Shown: in pieces, positions 17,448 to 26,245 of the stretch
How the letters are laid out: every line of letters begins with the position of its first letter
How positions within the stretch are numbered: position 1 is the first letter of the stretch
Assembly: GCF_011064825.1 (NCBI RefSeq)
Contig: NZ_CP048751.1
Coordinates: forward strand, 2,604,001-2,668,000
From: Brevundimonas mediterranea
GTDB lineage: Bacteria > Pseudomonadota > Alphaproteobacteria > Caulobacterales > Caulobacteraceae
Direction: 5' to 3'
Length of the DNA: 64,000 bases
Translations under genes and position numbers: made by a program
Notes under the pieces: model-generated
What the model saw: only the letters and a program-made list of their open reading frames with translations
What the model was told of the DNA's origin: nothing
Database searches by the model: none

Positions 17448-18419
17448 TCAGGTCGTCAGCAGCCGAGGCAGCTTGAAGGTCACGGTCTCGCGCGCCCCCC
17501 CGTCCTCGGTGACGGTGGCGTCGAACCGTTCCGCGATGGCGTCCACCAGGGCGGCGATCAGCGGTTCGGGGGCCGAGGCGCCGGCGGTGACGCCCACCGT
17601 CTGGACCCCGTCGAACCAGCTCCAGTCCACCTGGGAGGCGTCGTCGACCAGCCGGGCGTCACGGGCGCCGGCGCGCATCGCCACCTCGACCAGCCGGGCC
17701 GAGTTGGACGAGTTCTTGGACCCGACCACCAGCACCAGCTCGCACCCTTCGCCCAGCACCTTGACCGCGTCCTGGCGGTTGGTGGTGGCGTAGCAGATGT
17801 CTTCCTTGTGCGGGTCGGGCAGTTCGGGGAAGCGCCGCTTCAGCACCTTCAATATGCCCGCCGTGTCGTCGACCGACAGGGTGGTCTGGGTCGCATAGGC
17901 CAGGGGGGCGTCGCCGGGCCGTTCGAACGATTCGGCGTCGGCCTCGGTCTCGATCAGGCTGATGGCCCCCGGCGGCAGTTGACCCATGGTGCCGATCACT
18001 TCCGGATGGCCGGCGTGGCCGATCAGGATGATATGGCGGCCCGCGTCATGATGACGCTCCGCCTCCACATGGACCTTGGACACCAGGGGGCAGGTGGCGT
18101 CGAGGAACAGCAGTTGTCGCGCCTGGGCGTTGGCGGGAACCGACTTGGGCACGCCGTGCGCCGAGAAGACGACCGGCCGGTCGTCCGGGCATTCGTCCAG
18201 CTCCTTGACGAAGATCGCGCCCATGGACTTCAGCCGCTCGACGACATGGCGGTTGTGCACGATCTCGTGCCGCACATAGACGGGCGCGCCGTATTTCTTG
18301 ATCGCGCGCTCGACGATCTGGATCGCCCGGTCCACCCCGGCGCAGAAACCGCGCGGCGTCGCCAGCCGCACCGCGATGGGGCGGCGTTCGGGCGAGGGGG
18401 CGGGGACGTGCATGTTCAT
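17448..18419 (-). CDS. ispH: 4-hydroxy-3-methylbut-2-enyl diphosphate reductase
   Basis: 323 residues. Last enzyme of the MEP isoprenoid pathway; a 4Fe-4S enzyme that makes IPP and DMAPP. The three cluster cysteines are in [27 protein letters not shown] and [22 protein letters not shown] and [15 protein letters not shown] are the other conserved segments. The [10 protein letters not shown] stretch carries a conserved Thr. The first ~18 residues are a short extension. Convergent with scpB by about 20 nt. Confidence 0.97.
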   Translation of the reverse strand: MNMHVPAPSPERRPIAVRLATPRGFCAGVDRAIQIVERAIKKYGAPVYVRHEIVHNRHVVERLKSMGAIFVKELDECPDDRPVVFSAHGVPKSVPANAQARQLLFLDATCPLVSKVHVEAERHHDAGRHIILIGHAGHPEVIGTMGQLPPGAISLIETEADAESFERPGDAPLAYATQTTLSVDDTAGILKVLKRRFPELPDPHKEDICYATTNRQDAVKVLGEGCELVLVVGSKNSSNSARLVEVAMRAGARDARLVDDASQVDWSWFDGVQTVGVTAGASAPEPLIAALVDAIAERFDATVTEDGGARETVTFKLPRLLTT

Positions 18420-18613
18420 GGCCGCAACCTAGTCGTTCGCGCGACATATCGCCATGCAGGGCGACCGAATCCCTGGTCTTGAACAGCGACGCATCGCCAC
18501 GGTCAGGCCTTATCCGGCGAAAATCGAGTTCGAACAAAGATTTAACCTCCGTTCACGACGCCTTGACCTCTTGGCCGCTCACGATTAGTTTCCGCGCCGA
18601 ATTCAGACCCGCC

Positions 18614-18628
18614 CAAACACATTGTTTG
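18614..18628. promoter_or_regulatory. Palindrome in the leader of the F0 ATP synthase operon
   Basis: CAAAC-ACATT-GTTTG lies 29 nt before the atpI start. A TTGACC at 18563-18568 with TAGTTT 17 nt further on may be the promoter, in which case the palindrome lies just downstream of the start of transcription. The 236-nt gap between ispH and atpI holds no other feature that I can support. Confidence 0.3.
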
Positions 18629-18656
18629 AGCGCTGAGAGCACAGGTCCTGTCCCCC

Positions 18657-19016
18657 ATGTCGGAATCGCGCGAAGAGGCGATCAAACGCCTCCAAGACAG
18701 CGCATCCGCATTGGAGGCGCGGACCACGGTGGAGAAATCCGCCGAGCTGACCGGCCATCAGGTGTCGGGTCAGGCCTACAAGATCATCGCCGAGCTTCTC
18801 GGCGGCGTCTTCGTGGGTCTTGCGGCGGGTTTCATCGCGGACTGGGTCTTCGGGACCCGTCCGTGGGGTTTGATCGGCGGGGTCCTGTTGGGCTTCGCCT
18901 TGTCGATTTACATGGCGCGTCGCACAGCCAACCGGCTGATGGCGCAGGCCAAGGCGTTAGGTACGTCGGCTCCGGCCGATCCTTATGTCGAGGCCGACGA
19001 AGACGGGGAACGATAG
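18657..19016 (+). CDS. atpI: F0F1 ATP synthase subunit I (AtpI)
   Basis: 119 residues with two transmembrane segments (about 47-65 and 72-92). The VSGQAYKIIAELLGGVFVGLAAGF and WGLIGGVLLGFALSIYMARR segments match alphaproteobacterial AtpI, which assists c-ring assembly. It is the first gene of the F0 operon, 6 nt before atpB. The alphaproteobacterial arrangement, with F0 separate from the F1 genes, is seen here. Confidence 0.92.
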   Translation: MSESREEAIKRLQDSASALEARTTVEKSAELTGHQVSGQAYKIIAELLGGVFVGLAAGFIADWVFGTRPWGLIGGVLLGFALSIYMARRTANRLMAQAKALGTSAPADPYVEADEDGER

Positions 19017-19022
19017 GGCTTC

Positions 19023-19808
19023 ATGGCCGATCCGATTCATCAGTTTCAGATTCAGAAGGTCATCGATCTTCCTGACGTGACCCTGCCCGTTCTGGGTACG
19101 GTCGATTTGGCCGTGACCAATTCGCACATCGCCATGACGGCCGCCTTCGTCGTGATCGTCGGCTTCCTGGCCGCCGTGACCTCGAACGCCCAGGTCGTGC
19201 CCGGCCGATTGCAGGCCGCAGGCGAGGGCGTGTTCGGCCTGATCGACAATCTGGCCGATTCCATCATCGGTCATGAAGGCCGCAAGTATTTCCCGTTCGT
19301 CTTCACCCTGTTCATGCTGATCCTGGGCATGAACATCCTGGGTCTGTTCCTGACCTTCACGGCGACGTCGCAGCTGGCCATCACCGTCACCTTCGCCCTG
19401 ATCACTTTCGGTCTGGTGCTGGTGGTCGGGTTCGCCAAGAACGGCCTGGGCTTCTTCAAGCTGTTCTGGCCGATGGGCGCGCCGCTGGCGCTGCGTCCGG
19501 TCGTCGGTCTGATCGAGTTCGTCTCCTTCCTGCTGCGTCCTGTCACCCTGGCGCTTCGTCTGTTCGGCAACATGCTGGGCGGCCACGTGGCGCTGAAGAT
19601 CTTCGCCGGCTTCGTCGTCTCCCTGGGCCTGCTGGGTCTGGGCGGCGGCGTCGGCCTGCTGGCCTTCCCGGTCGCGGCCCTGTCGCTGGGCATGGTCGTC
19701 GCCCTGACCGCCCTGGAGTTTCTCGTGGCCTTCCTTCAGGCCTTCGTCTTCGCCGTTCTGGCCTGCATCTATCTGAATGATGTGGTCAACCTGGATCACG
19801 CCCACTAA
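19023..19808 (+). CDS. atpB: ATP synthase F0 subunit a
   Basis: 261 residues and five to six hydrophobic segments. The proton channel arginine is in the LALRLFGNMLGGHVALKI motif near residue 180. The EFLVAFLQAFVFAVLACIYLND end is the other conserved half of the channel. Forms the stator half-channels against the c ring in the inner membrane. Confidence 0.97.
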   Translation: MADPIHQFQIQKVIDLPDVTLPVLGTVDLAVTNSHIAMTAAFVVIVGFLAAVTSNAQVVPGRLQAAGEGVFGLIDNLADSIIGHEGRKYFPFVFTLFMLILGMNILGLFLTFTATSQLAITVTFALITFGLVLVVGFAKNGLGFFKLFWPMGAPLALRPVVGLIEFVSFLLRPVTLALRLFGNMLGGHVALKIFAGFVVSLGLLGLGGGVGLLAFPVAALSLGMVVALTALEFLVAFLQAFVFAVLACIYLNDVVNLDHAH

Positions 19809-19865
19809 GGGCAGGACCAGTCTCTTCACCCCAACCACCAACGACTTAAATCTAGGAATACAATC

Positions 19866-20090
19866 ATGGACGCTGAAGCCGCCAAGTACATCGGTGCCGG
19901 TCTCGCAACCCTGGGCATGATCGGTTCGGCCCTGGGCGTGGGCAACATCTTCGGTCAGTTCCTGGCCGGCGCCCTGCGCAACCCGTCGGCCGCCGCCGGC
20001 CAGGTCGGCAACCTGTTCGTGGGCGCCGCCCTCGCCGAAGCCCTGGGCATCCTGGCCTTCGTGCTCGGCATCCTGATGATCTTCGGCTGA
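19866..20090 (+). CDS. atpE: ATP synthase F0 subunit c
   Basis: 74 residues forming a two-helix hairpin. The first helix has the glycine-rich [18 protein letters not shown] stretch, the loop is RNPSA, and the ion-binding acid is E58 in [13 protein letters not shown]. An aliphatic C-terminus without extra sodium-site polar groups points to a proton-driven ring. Separated by 57 nt from atpB and 68 nt from the b' gene. Confidence 0.97.
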   Translation: MDAEAAKYIGAGLATLGMIGSALGVGNIFGQFLAGALRNPSAAAGQVGNLFVGAALAEALGILAFVLGILMIFG

Positions 20091-20158
20091 TATCAGCCGA
20101 TACCGGCGCGCGGGGCTCGCCCGCGCGCCGTTTCATCTGATCCTGCAGCAGACGGTTC

Positions 20159-20731
20159 ATGGCCAGCACCCACACCAATCATGCGGTTCCGGCTTCGGTC
20201 GAAGCGGACCTGCACGCCGAGACGGCGACCGCCGCCGAGCACGGCTCGGGCGGCCTGCCGCAATTCCAGTTCGAACACTGGGCGGGACAGATCGGCTATC
20301 TGCTGATCCTGTTCGTCATCCTGTATGTTCTGGTCTCCAAGGTCTTCGCGCCGCGCCTTCGCAAGGTGATGGACGAGCGGGCCGATACGATTTCCAACGC
20401 CGTCGCCACCGCGCGTCAGGTTCAGGCCGAGGCCGCCGACCAGGCAGCTCAAGCCCAGGCTGAAGTCGCCAAGGCCCGCGCCGACGCCCGCGCCATGGCC
20501 GCCGCCGCCAAGGCCCGCGTGACCGAAGACGCCGCCGCCCGCCAGGCTGCGGAAGAAGCCGTCGTCAACGCCCGCATCGCCGAGGCCGAGACCGCCATCG
20601 GCAAGACCCGCGACGCGGCCATGGCCAATGTCGCCGTGATCGCCTCCGACGCCGCCGCCGCCATGGTCGAGCGCCTGACCGGCAAGGCCGCCACCTCGGG
20701 CGAGCTGGCTACGGCCAAGGGAGCCGTCTGA
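20159..20731 (+). CDS. atpG: ATP synthase F0 subunit b'
   Basis: 190 residues. An N-terminal polar tail (~40 residues), one transmembrane segment (IGYLLILFVILYVLVSKVFAP) and a long Ala/Glu-rich coiled coil make the second, divergent b-type stator subunit found in alphaproteobacteria and phototrophs. The TGA at the end overlaps the ATG of the b subunit gene by one base (TGATG). Confidence 0.93.
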   Translation: MASTHTNHAVPASVEADLHAETATAAEHGSGGLPQFQFEHWAGQIGYLLILFVILYVLVSKVFAPRLRKVMDERADTISNAVATARQVQAEAADQAAQAQAEVAKARADARAMAAAAKARVTEDAAARQAAEEAVVNARIAEAETAIGKTRDAAMANVAVIASDAAAAMVERLTGKAATSGELATAKGAV

Positions 20732-21246
20732 TGAACCTGATCTTCGAACACGGCATCTGGAGCTTCGCCAATGCGGAGATTTGGGTCGGGATCGGCCTGC
20801 TGATCTTCTTCGGCATCCTGATCGCCGCCGGCGTGCCCAAGATCGCCGCCGCCCAACTGGACGCCAAGGGCGCCAAGATCCAGGCCGACCTGGACGAGGC
20901 CGCCCGTCTGCGCGCCGAGGCCGAGGCCCTGCTGGCCCAGATCCGCAAGGAAAAGGCCGAGGCCGAGGCTCAGGCCGCCGAGATGATGGCCCAGGCGGAA
21001 GCCGACGCCCGTCGTCTGGAAGTCGAATCCAAGGCCAAGCTGGAAGAGACCCTGGCCCGTCGCCAGAAGATGGCCGAGACCCGCATCGCCCAGGCGGAGG
21101 CCCAGGCCTCGGCCGAGGTCAAGGCGGCCGCCGCCGACCTGGCCGCCAAGGCCGCGGAACAGATCCTGGCCGCCCGCCTCGCCGGCGGCGCCAAGGACCC
21201 GCTGCTGGACGCCGCCATCGCCCAGATCGGCGATCGCCTGAACTGA
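20731..21246 (+). CDS. atpF: ATP synthase F0 subunit b
   Basis: 171 residues with an N-terminal transmembrane helix (WVGIGLLIFFGILIAAGVP) followed by a coiled coil rich in Ala, Glu and Arg that reaches F1 as peripheral stalk with b'. Last gene of the operon; a strong terminator follows 25 nt later. Confidence 0.95.
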   Translation: MNLIFEHGIWSFANAEIWVGIGLLIFFGILIAAGVPKIAAAQLDAKGAKIQADLDEAARLRAEAEALLAQIRKEKAEAEAQAAEMMAQAEADARRLEVESKAKLEETLARRQKMAETRIAQAEAQASAEVKAAAADLAAKAAEQILAARLAGGAKDPLLDAAIAQIGDRLN

Positions 21247-21270
21247 GGCCGGCCGGCTTAGCCGAACGAA

Positions 21271-21301
21271 AAAAGGCCCCCGGCGTCGCTGGGGGCCTTT
21301 T
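21271..21301 (+). terminator. Rho-independent terminator of the F0 operon
   Basis: AAAAGGCCCCC (21271-21281) and GGGGGCCTTTT (21291-21301) form an 11-bp stem with a 9-nt loop, followed by CTTG. The A-tract on the left would also serve the convergent gene at 21323 on the other strand, so it may be bidirectional. Confidence 0.9.
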
Positions 21302-21322
21302 CTTGTGTCTAATGCCCCGCTG

Positions 21323-21793
21323 TCAGTGGGCGGTGGCGCCGCCCATGAAATGGGCCGCCTGGCGCTTCTCGCGTGTCACCAGTCGGGCGTAGACATTGCC
21401 CAGCACGATGCCGAACACCGCATGGGTGATCAGCAGCCAGCCGATGGTGCCGAAGCCGGCGGCGGCCGAGAAGGTCCGGTAATCGCCCAGCATCAGGATG
21501 GCCCCCATCATCACCACCCAGGCGCCGACGGCGAAGACGATGCCCTTGGTCTCGGGGGTGTCGGTGGGCAGGCGGGGACACATCAGACCGAACAACGGCC
21601 CCAGGATGAAGACGCCGCTGAAGGCGTGGATCGCCCAGCCGACGGCCATGTTTCCAGGCATGCCGATCATGGTGGCGATGACCCCCTGGAACGGGTCGAA
21701 CCAGTTCAGGAACAGGTTGGGTATTTCAAGCAAGGAAACGGCGACGGTCGCGGCGACGCCCGCGATCATGCCCTTTTGTACGCGTGACATCAT
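21323..21793 (-). CDS. Four-helix membrane protein, DUF6789-like
   Basis: 156 residues from the ATG at 21793, chosen because GGGAGG lies 10 nt upstream; the longer frame to 21811 uses TTG. The start MMSRVQKGMIAGVAATVAVS is like a family of small membrane proteins of unknown function (DUF6789). Hydrophobic segments are at about 10-27, 42-70, 85-105 and 115-135. Convergent with the ATP synthase operon; no function can be given. Confidence 0.7.
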   Translation of the reverse strand: MMSRVQKGMIAGVAATVAVSLLEIPNLFLNWFDPFQGVIATMIGMPGNMAVGWAIHAFSGVFILGPLFGLMCPRLPTDTPETKGIVFAVGAWVVMMGAILMLGDYRTFSAAAGFGTIGWLLITHAVFGIVLGNVYARLVTREKRQAAHFMGGATAH

Positions 21794-21926
21794 GACCTTA
21801 GCGCCTCCCAACGCATTTGGTGGTTCTCTGATAACGCCCAGACAGAATACGCCTGTAGAGGGAGAAGGGCGTTCACGATGATGTGGTTAGCAGTTGCGAC
21901 AACGCAACCGCGAGACGGTCTGTCAA

Positions 21927-22433
21927 CTAGCGGAAAAGCTTCCGGAAATAGCGACGAAGCATCTTCCGCAACCGCGTCAGACGTCGGCGGGGTCTCTTAA
22001 GCACGACCTTCTCGGCGCGCAGGGCCTGCTGCCAGAAGACAGGAGCGAACTCCGGCTTTTTGCGCATGAGCCGCCGGAACGGATAGACCCATTTGGGCCG
22101 GGCGTATTGGGCACGAATGAACAGCCGCTTGGCCCAGAAGGAGCTCTTCAGGATCAGCATCAGGCCGACGGCGATGACGGGAATGCCGCCTGGACCCGGC
22201 AGGGGCGCGATCAGAATTCCCAGAAGCACCACGAACAGCCCGCCCGCCATCAGCGCCCATCGCTTCAGCGCGCGAAGCGTACGGCTGCGCGCGCGGTAGG
22301 ACGGAAGGCGGATCGCGGTTGCGAAGGTCAAGTCGGCGCCAGACAGAGAGGAGGGAGGTCCTGTGACAACGATCGTCACGACCGCCCGATCCCGACTCGG
22401 GAGAGGAAAGAGCGACCGTGGCCAGCCTGCCAC
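21927..22433 (-). CDS. PGPGW-type transmembrane protein
   Basis: The C-terminal ~110 residues carry the LGILIAPLPGPGGIPVIAVG stretch, close to the PGPGW motif of a family of small membrane proteins of unknown function, followed by a very basic tail (RPRRRLTRLRKMLRRYFRK). The start is unclear: the open frame reaches a GTG at 22433, but the true start may be a downstream GTG or TTG, since the first ~40 residues do not look like the family. About 168 residues at most. Confidence 0.6.
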   Translation of the reverse strand: MAGWPRSLFPLPSRDRAVVTIVVTGPPSSLSGADLTFATAIRLPSYRARSRTLRALKRWALMAGGLFVVLLGILIAPLPGPGGIPVIAVGLMLILKSSFWAKRLFIRAQYARPKWVYPFRRLMRKKPEFAPVFWQQALRAEKVVLKRPRRRLTRLRKMLRRYFRKLFR

Positions 22434-22562
22434 AGGCTCGTTAAGACCGTGTGTCCATGGCCGATCCGTGTCTACGGCGTGAAGCTTTGGTCATGATTGA
22501 TCAAGGGCTTCTGGCTGTTGCCTCCAGGACACAATAGGGGGAGGTCACCCCTCTTCAACCTT

Positions 22563-22671
22563 CGTCATCCTCGCCCTTGCGGCGAGGATCCATACTCCCG
22601 GTGTTTCCGCAGAATGCGCCTTCGTCTGGCGCTGGGAGTATGGATCCCAGGGACAAGCCCTGGGATGACGG
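22563..22671. repeat. Long imperfect hairpin element after the gcv operon
   Basis: The left end CGTCATCCTCG and the right end TGGGATGACGG are inverted copies of the same end sequence, enclosing CATACTCCC (22591-22599) and GGGAGTATG as inner arms. The ends match the two elements inside the gcv operon and the 30752-30784 hairpin. It lies 16 nt past the gcvPB stop codon and could also end that transcript. No gene is seen in 22434-22687. Confidence 0.65.
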
Positions 22672-22687
22672 GGCCTATCCGTCGCCC

Positions 22688-24256
22688 TTACGCCGCCTGG
22701 TTCGACCCTGCCGGCGCGGTCCAGCGCAGCACCGGCGAGCGGGCGGCGCGGGTTTCGTCCAGGCGGCGCAAGGGGGCGTGGAAGGGCGCGCCCTTGAAGC
22801 GATCGACGTCGCCGGCTTTCGCGGCCTCGGCCAACAGGCGCATCGCGTGGATGAAGCGATCCAGTTCGGCCTTGGACTCGGTTTCCGTCGGCTCGATCAG
22901 CATGGCGCCGTGGACGACCAGCGGGAAATACATGGTCATCGGGTGGAAGCCCTCGTCGATCATCGCCTTGGCGAAGTCGAGCGTGGTGATGTCCGTGCCC
23001 TTCAGCCATGCGTCGTCGAACAGGGCCTCGTGCATGCAGGGGCCATCGGGGAAGGCCGCCGACATCAGGTCCGACAGCCGGGCCTTGATATAGTTGGCGT
23101 TCAGCACTGCATCCTCGGCGACCTGACGCAGGCCGTCGGCGCCATGCGACATCATGTAGGACAGGGCGCGCACATACATGCCCATCTGGCCCTGGAAGGC
23201 GCACAGGCGGCCAAAGGCCTGCTCGGCCTCGTCTTCCTCGCGCTCGATCAGGCGATAGCCGTTGTCATCATGCACGACCCAGGGGGCCGGGGCGAAGGGC
23301 GCCAGGGCTTCCGACAGGACCACCGGACCCGCGCCCGGACCGCCGCCGCCGTGCGGCGTCGAGAAGGTCTTGTGCAGGTTGATGTGCATCGCATCGACGC
23401 CCAGATCGCCCGGACGAACCCGGCCGACGATGGCGTTGAAGTTGGCGCCGTCGCAATAGAAGTATGCGCCGGCCGCGTGCGTCAGGCGGCTGATCTCCAG
23501 GATGTCGCGCTCGAACAGGCCGCAGGTGTTGGGGTTGGTCACCATGATGGCGGCGACGTCGTCGCCCAGCTTGGCGGCCAGGTCGGCGACGTCCACGCGG
23601 CCGTCCTCAGTCTGGGCGACCTCGACGACGGTGTAGCCGACGAAGGCGGCGGTGGCCGGGTTAGTGCCGTGGGCGCTGGTGGGCACCAGAACCTTGCGGC
23701 GCTTCTCATGCTGGCCCGAGGTCTCGTGGGCGGCGCGGATGGCCATCAGGCCGCACAGCTCGCCGTGCGCGCCCGCCTTGGGCGACAGGGCGACGGCGGG
23801 CATGCCGGTCAGGGTCTTCAGCCAGTGCGCCAGCGTGTCCATCAGCTCGAGCGCGCCCTGCACCGTCGAGATCGGCTGTAGCGGGTGGATGTCCGAGAAG
23901 CCGGGCAGGCGGGCCATCTTCTCGTTCAGGCGCGGGTTGTGCTTCATCGTGCACGAGCCCAGCGGATAGATGGCCAGGTCGATGGCGTGGTTCTTCTGGC
24001 TCAGGCGCACATAGTGGCGCATGGCCTCTGGCTCGGACAGGCCCGGCAGGCCGATCGGATCCTTGCGGACCAGGTCGCCCAGGTCAGAGCCGTCCGTCTT
24101 GGGCTCGGCCAGATCGACGCCGGTCTTGCCCCAGCCGTCGCCTTCGAAAATCAGGGCTTCGTTCTGCAACAGGCCGCGGCCGCCGGTCAGGGTGGCGGGC
24201 TTGGTCGTCACGGCGTTCGGAGCGGTCGGACGGCCGACGGTGTTCATGGTGCTCAT
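22688..24256 (-). CDS. gcvPB: Glycine dehydrogenase (decarboxylating) subunit 2
   Basis: 522 residues, the C-terminal half of the P protein in organisms where it is split in two. It holds the pyridoxal phosphate site: the lysine in NLHKTFSTPHGGGGPGAGPV, preceded by ALSPKAGAHGELCG. With GcvPA it decarboxylates glycine and transfers the aminomethyl group to lipoyl-GcvH. The N-terminal ~25 residues are a short extension; MNTVGRP (Met4) is an alternative start. Follows gcvPA by 12 nt. Confidence 0.97.
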   Translation of the reverse strand: MSTMNTVGRPTAPNAVTTKPATLTGGRGLLQNEALIFEGDGWGKTGVDLAEPKTDGSDLGDLVRKDPIGLPGLSEPEAMRHYVRLSQKNHAIDLAIYPLGSCTMKHNPRLNEKMARLPGFSDIHPLQPISTVQGALELMDTLAHWLKTLTGMPAVALSPKAGAHGELCGLMAIRAAHETSGQHEKRRKVLVPTSAHGTNPATAAFVGYTVVEVAQTEDGRVDVADLAAKLGDDVAAIMVTNPNTCGLFERDILEISRLTHAAGAYFYCDGANFNAIVGRVRPGDLGVDAMHINLHKTFSTPHGGGGPGAGPVVLSEALAPFAPAPWVVHDDNGYRLIEREEDEAEQAFGRLCAFQGQMGMYVRALSYMMSHGADGLRQVAEDAVLNANYIKARLSDLMSAAFPDGPCMHEALFDDAWLKGTDITTLDFAKAMIDEGFHPMTMYFPLVVHGAMLIEPTETESKAELDRFIHAMRLLAEAAKAGDVDRFKGAPFHAPLRRLDETRAARSPVLRWTAPAGSNQAA

Positions 24257-24268
24257 GGTCGTTATCCC

Positions 24269-25615
24269 TTACGCGCCGAGGACTTTGGAGAGCGACTTGG
24301 CGAGGATCTGGATGTCCACATCCAGCGTGGTCTCGGTCGCGGCGACCAGCAGGACGTCGTCCATGCCCGCATCGGGGGCCAGACGGCTGTAGGGCACGCC
24401 GGCCAGAACATGGTGATCGGCCAGGGTCGAGACGACTTCGGCCGCGTTCCTGGGCAGGCGCACCGCGAACTCGTTGAAGAAGCGGTCGGGGAGGATTTCG
24501 ACGCCCGGAATGGCCGCCAGGGCGTCGCGGGTGGCGACGGCCTTCTCGTGGTTCAGCAGGGCCAGTTTACGCAGGCCCGTCTCGCCCAGCAGGCTCATGT
24601 GGATGGTGAAGGCCAGGGTGCAGAGGCCGGAATTGGTGCAGATGTTCGACGTCGCCTTGTCCCGGCGGATATGCTGTTCGCGCGTCGACAGGGTCAGGAC
24701 GAAGCCGCGCTCGCCGTCGGCGTCCACCGTCTCGCCGGTCAGACGGCCGGGCATCTGGCGGATCAGCTTTTCTCGCGTGGCGAACAGGCCGACGTAGGGG
24801 CCGCCGAAGTTCAGGGCGTTGCCGATCGACTGGCCCTCGGCCGCGACGATGTCGGCGCCCATCTCGCCGGGCGACTTCAGCAGCCCCATCGACACCGCCT
24901 CGGTGACCACGACGATCAGCAGGGCGCCGGCGGCGTGGGCGGCCTCGGCGATCTTGGTCACATCCGTCGCCGTGCCGAAGACGTTGGGGGTCTGAACCAC
25001 GACGCAGGCCGTGTCGGGACCGATCTGGTCGATCACGGCGGCCTCTGCGTCGACGGCGGCGGCCAGGACCTGGGTCTCGACGCCGACGGCGTGGACCACG
25101 GTTTCGGTCGCCTTGACGTAGTGGGGGTGCACGCCGCCCGAGATCACCGCCTTGTTGCGGCGGGTCACGCGGGTCGCCATCAGCACGCCCTCGGCCATGG
25201 CGGTCGAGCCGTCATAGAGGCTGGCGTTGGCCACCGGCATGCCGGTCAGGTTCGCGACCTGGGTCTGGAATTCGTACAGGTACTGCAGGGTCCCCTGGGC
25301 GATTTCCGGCTGGTAGGGGGTGTAGCTGGTCAGGAACTCGGACCGCTGGATCACGTGATCCACCGTCGCCGGGACGTGGTGCTTGTAGGCCCCTGCGCCG
25401 CAGAAGAAGGGCACCGCGCCGGCCGTCGCGTTCTTGGCCGCCATGGCGGACAGGGCGCGCTCGACCTCCATCTCGCCGGCCACGCGGGGCAGGTCCACCG
25501 GCCCGTCCAGCCGCGCCGCCTCGGGCACGTCCACGAAAAGGTCGTCGATCGATTTCGCGCCGATGGCGGCGAGCATCGCCGTGCGGTCGTCGGGCGTCAG
25601 GGGGAGGTAACGCAT
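24269..25615 (-). CDS. gcvPA: Glycine dehydrogenase (decarboxylating) subunit 1
   Basis: 448 residues, the N-terminal half of split glycine decarboxylase. [33 protein letters not shown] and [20 protein letters not shown] are the family landmarks. No PLP lysine here; that is in GcvPB. The gap to gcvH is filled by a 116-nt repeat element whose end is 9 nt from this start codon; GAGAAGAAC precedes the ATG. Confidence 0.97.
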   Translation of the reverse strand: MRYLPLTPDDRTAMLAAIGAKSIDDLFVDVPEAARLDGPVDLPRVAGEMEVERALSAMAAKNATAGAVPFFCGAGAYKHHVPATVDHVIQRSEFLTSYTPYQPEIAQGTLQYLYEFQTQVANLTGMPVANASLYDGSTAMAEGVLMATRVTRRNKAVISGGVHPHYVKATETVVHAVGVETQVLAAAVDAEAAVIDQIGPDTACVVVQTPNVFGTATDVTKIAEAAHAAGALLIVVVTEAVSMGLLKSPGEMGADIVAAEGQSIGNALNFGGPYVGLFATREKLIRQMPGRLTGETVDADGERGFVLTLSTREQHIRRDKATSNICTNSGLCTLAFTIHMSLLGETGLRKLALLNHEKAVATRDALAAIPGVEILPDRFFNEFAVRLPRNAAEVVSTLADHHVLAGVPYSRLAPDAGMDDVLLVAATETTLDVDIQILAKSLSKVLGA

Positions 25616-25624
25616 GTTCTTCTC

Positions 25625-25740
25625 ACTCCGTCATCCTCGGGCTTGATCCGAGGATCGGATGCGGTGCGGGCCGTGCGTCGAAGTCTTCGCACAAGCGGTT
25701 GATCCTCCGGCCCTCGGGTCAAGCCCGAGGGTGACGGAGT
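25625..25740. repeat. MITE-like hairpin element, copy A, between gcvH and gcvPA
   Basis: Terminal inverted repeats of about 29 nt (ACTCCGTCAYCCTCGGGC outward ends, two mismatches) enclose a ~58-nt core that has its own hairpin GTGCG...CGCAC. The element begins 9 nt before the gcvPA start and ends 6 nt after the gcvH stop, filling the gap. About 93% identical by eye to copy B at 26126-26239. Confidence 0.85.
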
Positions 25741-25746
25741 TTGATA

Positions 25747-26112
25747 CTAGAGGGTGGCGAGGAAGGCGTCGTAGGCGGCCTGGTCCATCAGGGCGTCCAG
25801 TTCCGAGACGTCCGACACCTTGATCTTGGCGAACCAGCCGTCGCCTTCCGGGGCGGCGTTGACGGTTTCCGGGGCGGTCGACAGGGCGTCATTGGCCTCG
25901 ACCACCTCGCCCGAGACTGGGGCGTAGACGTCGGAAGCGGCCTTGACGCTCTCGACCACGGCGAAGCTGGCGCCCTTGGCGACGATCTTGCCGACTTCCG
26001 GCACTTCAACGAACACCACGTCGCCCAGGGCGTCGGCGGCGTGTTTGGAGATGCCCACGGTGGCGATGTCGCCGTCCAGGCTGACCCACTCGTGATCCTT
26101 GGTGAATTTCAT
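25747..26112 (-). CDS. gcvH: Glycine cleavage system H protein
   Basis: 121 residues, lipoyl carrier that shuttles the aminomethyl group between the P and T proteins. The lipoylated lysine is in [21 protein letters not shown] near residue 59. [21 protein letters not shown] is the usual N-terminus. It has a repeat element on each side (copies A and B). Confidence 0.97.
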   Translation of the reverse strand: MKFTKDHEWVSLDGDIATVGISKHAADALGDVVFVEVPEVGKIVAKGASFAVVESVKAASDVYAPVSGEVVEANDALSTAPETVNAAPEGDGWFAKIKVSDVSELDALMDQAAYDAFLATL

Positions 26113-26125
26113 TTCTATTCTCCTC

Positions 26126-26239
26126 TCCCGTCATCCTCGGGCTTGACCCGAGGATCGGATGTTGTGCGGTCCGTGCGTCGATGTCTTCGCACGAGCGGTT
26201 GATCGCCCGGCCCTCGGGTCAAGCCCGAGGGTGACGGGA
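26126..26239. repeat. MITE-like hairpin element, copy B, between gcvT and gcvH
   Basis: Same element as copy A: ends TCCCGTCAYCCTCGGGCTTG inverted over ~28 nt, core with GTGCG...CGCAC hairpin. It ends 6 nt beyond the gcvT stop and begins 13 nt before the gcvH start, nearly the same placement as copy A. I count about eight differences from copy A over ~110 nt. Confidence 0.85.
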
Positions 26240-26245
26240 TGAATG

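Noticed and set aside
22600..25700. Long open frame on the + strand across the gcvPA and gcvPB genes.
   Set aside because: It is His/Gly/Arg-rich shadow coding opposite two well-conserved enzymes.
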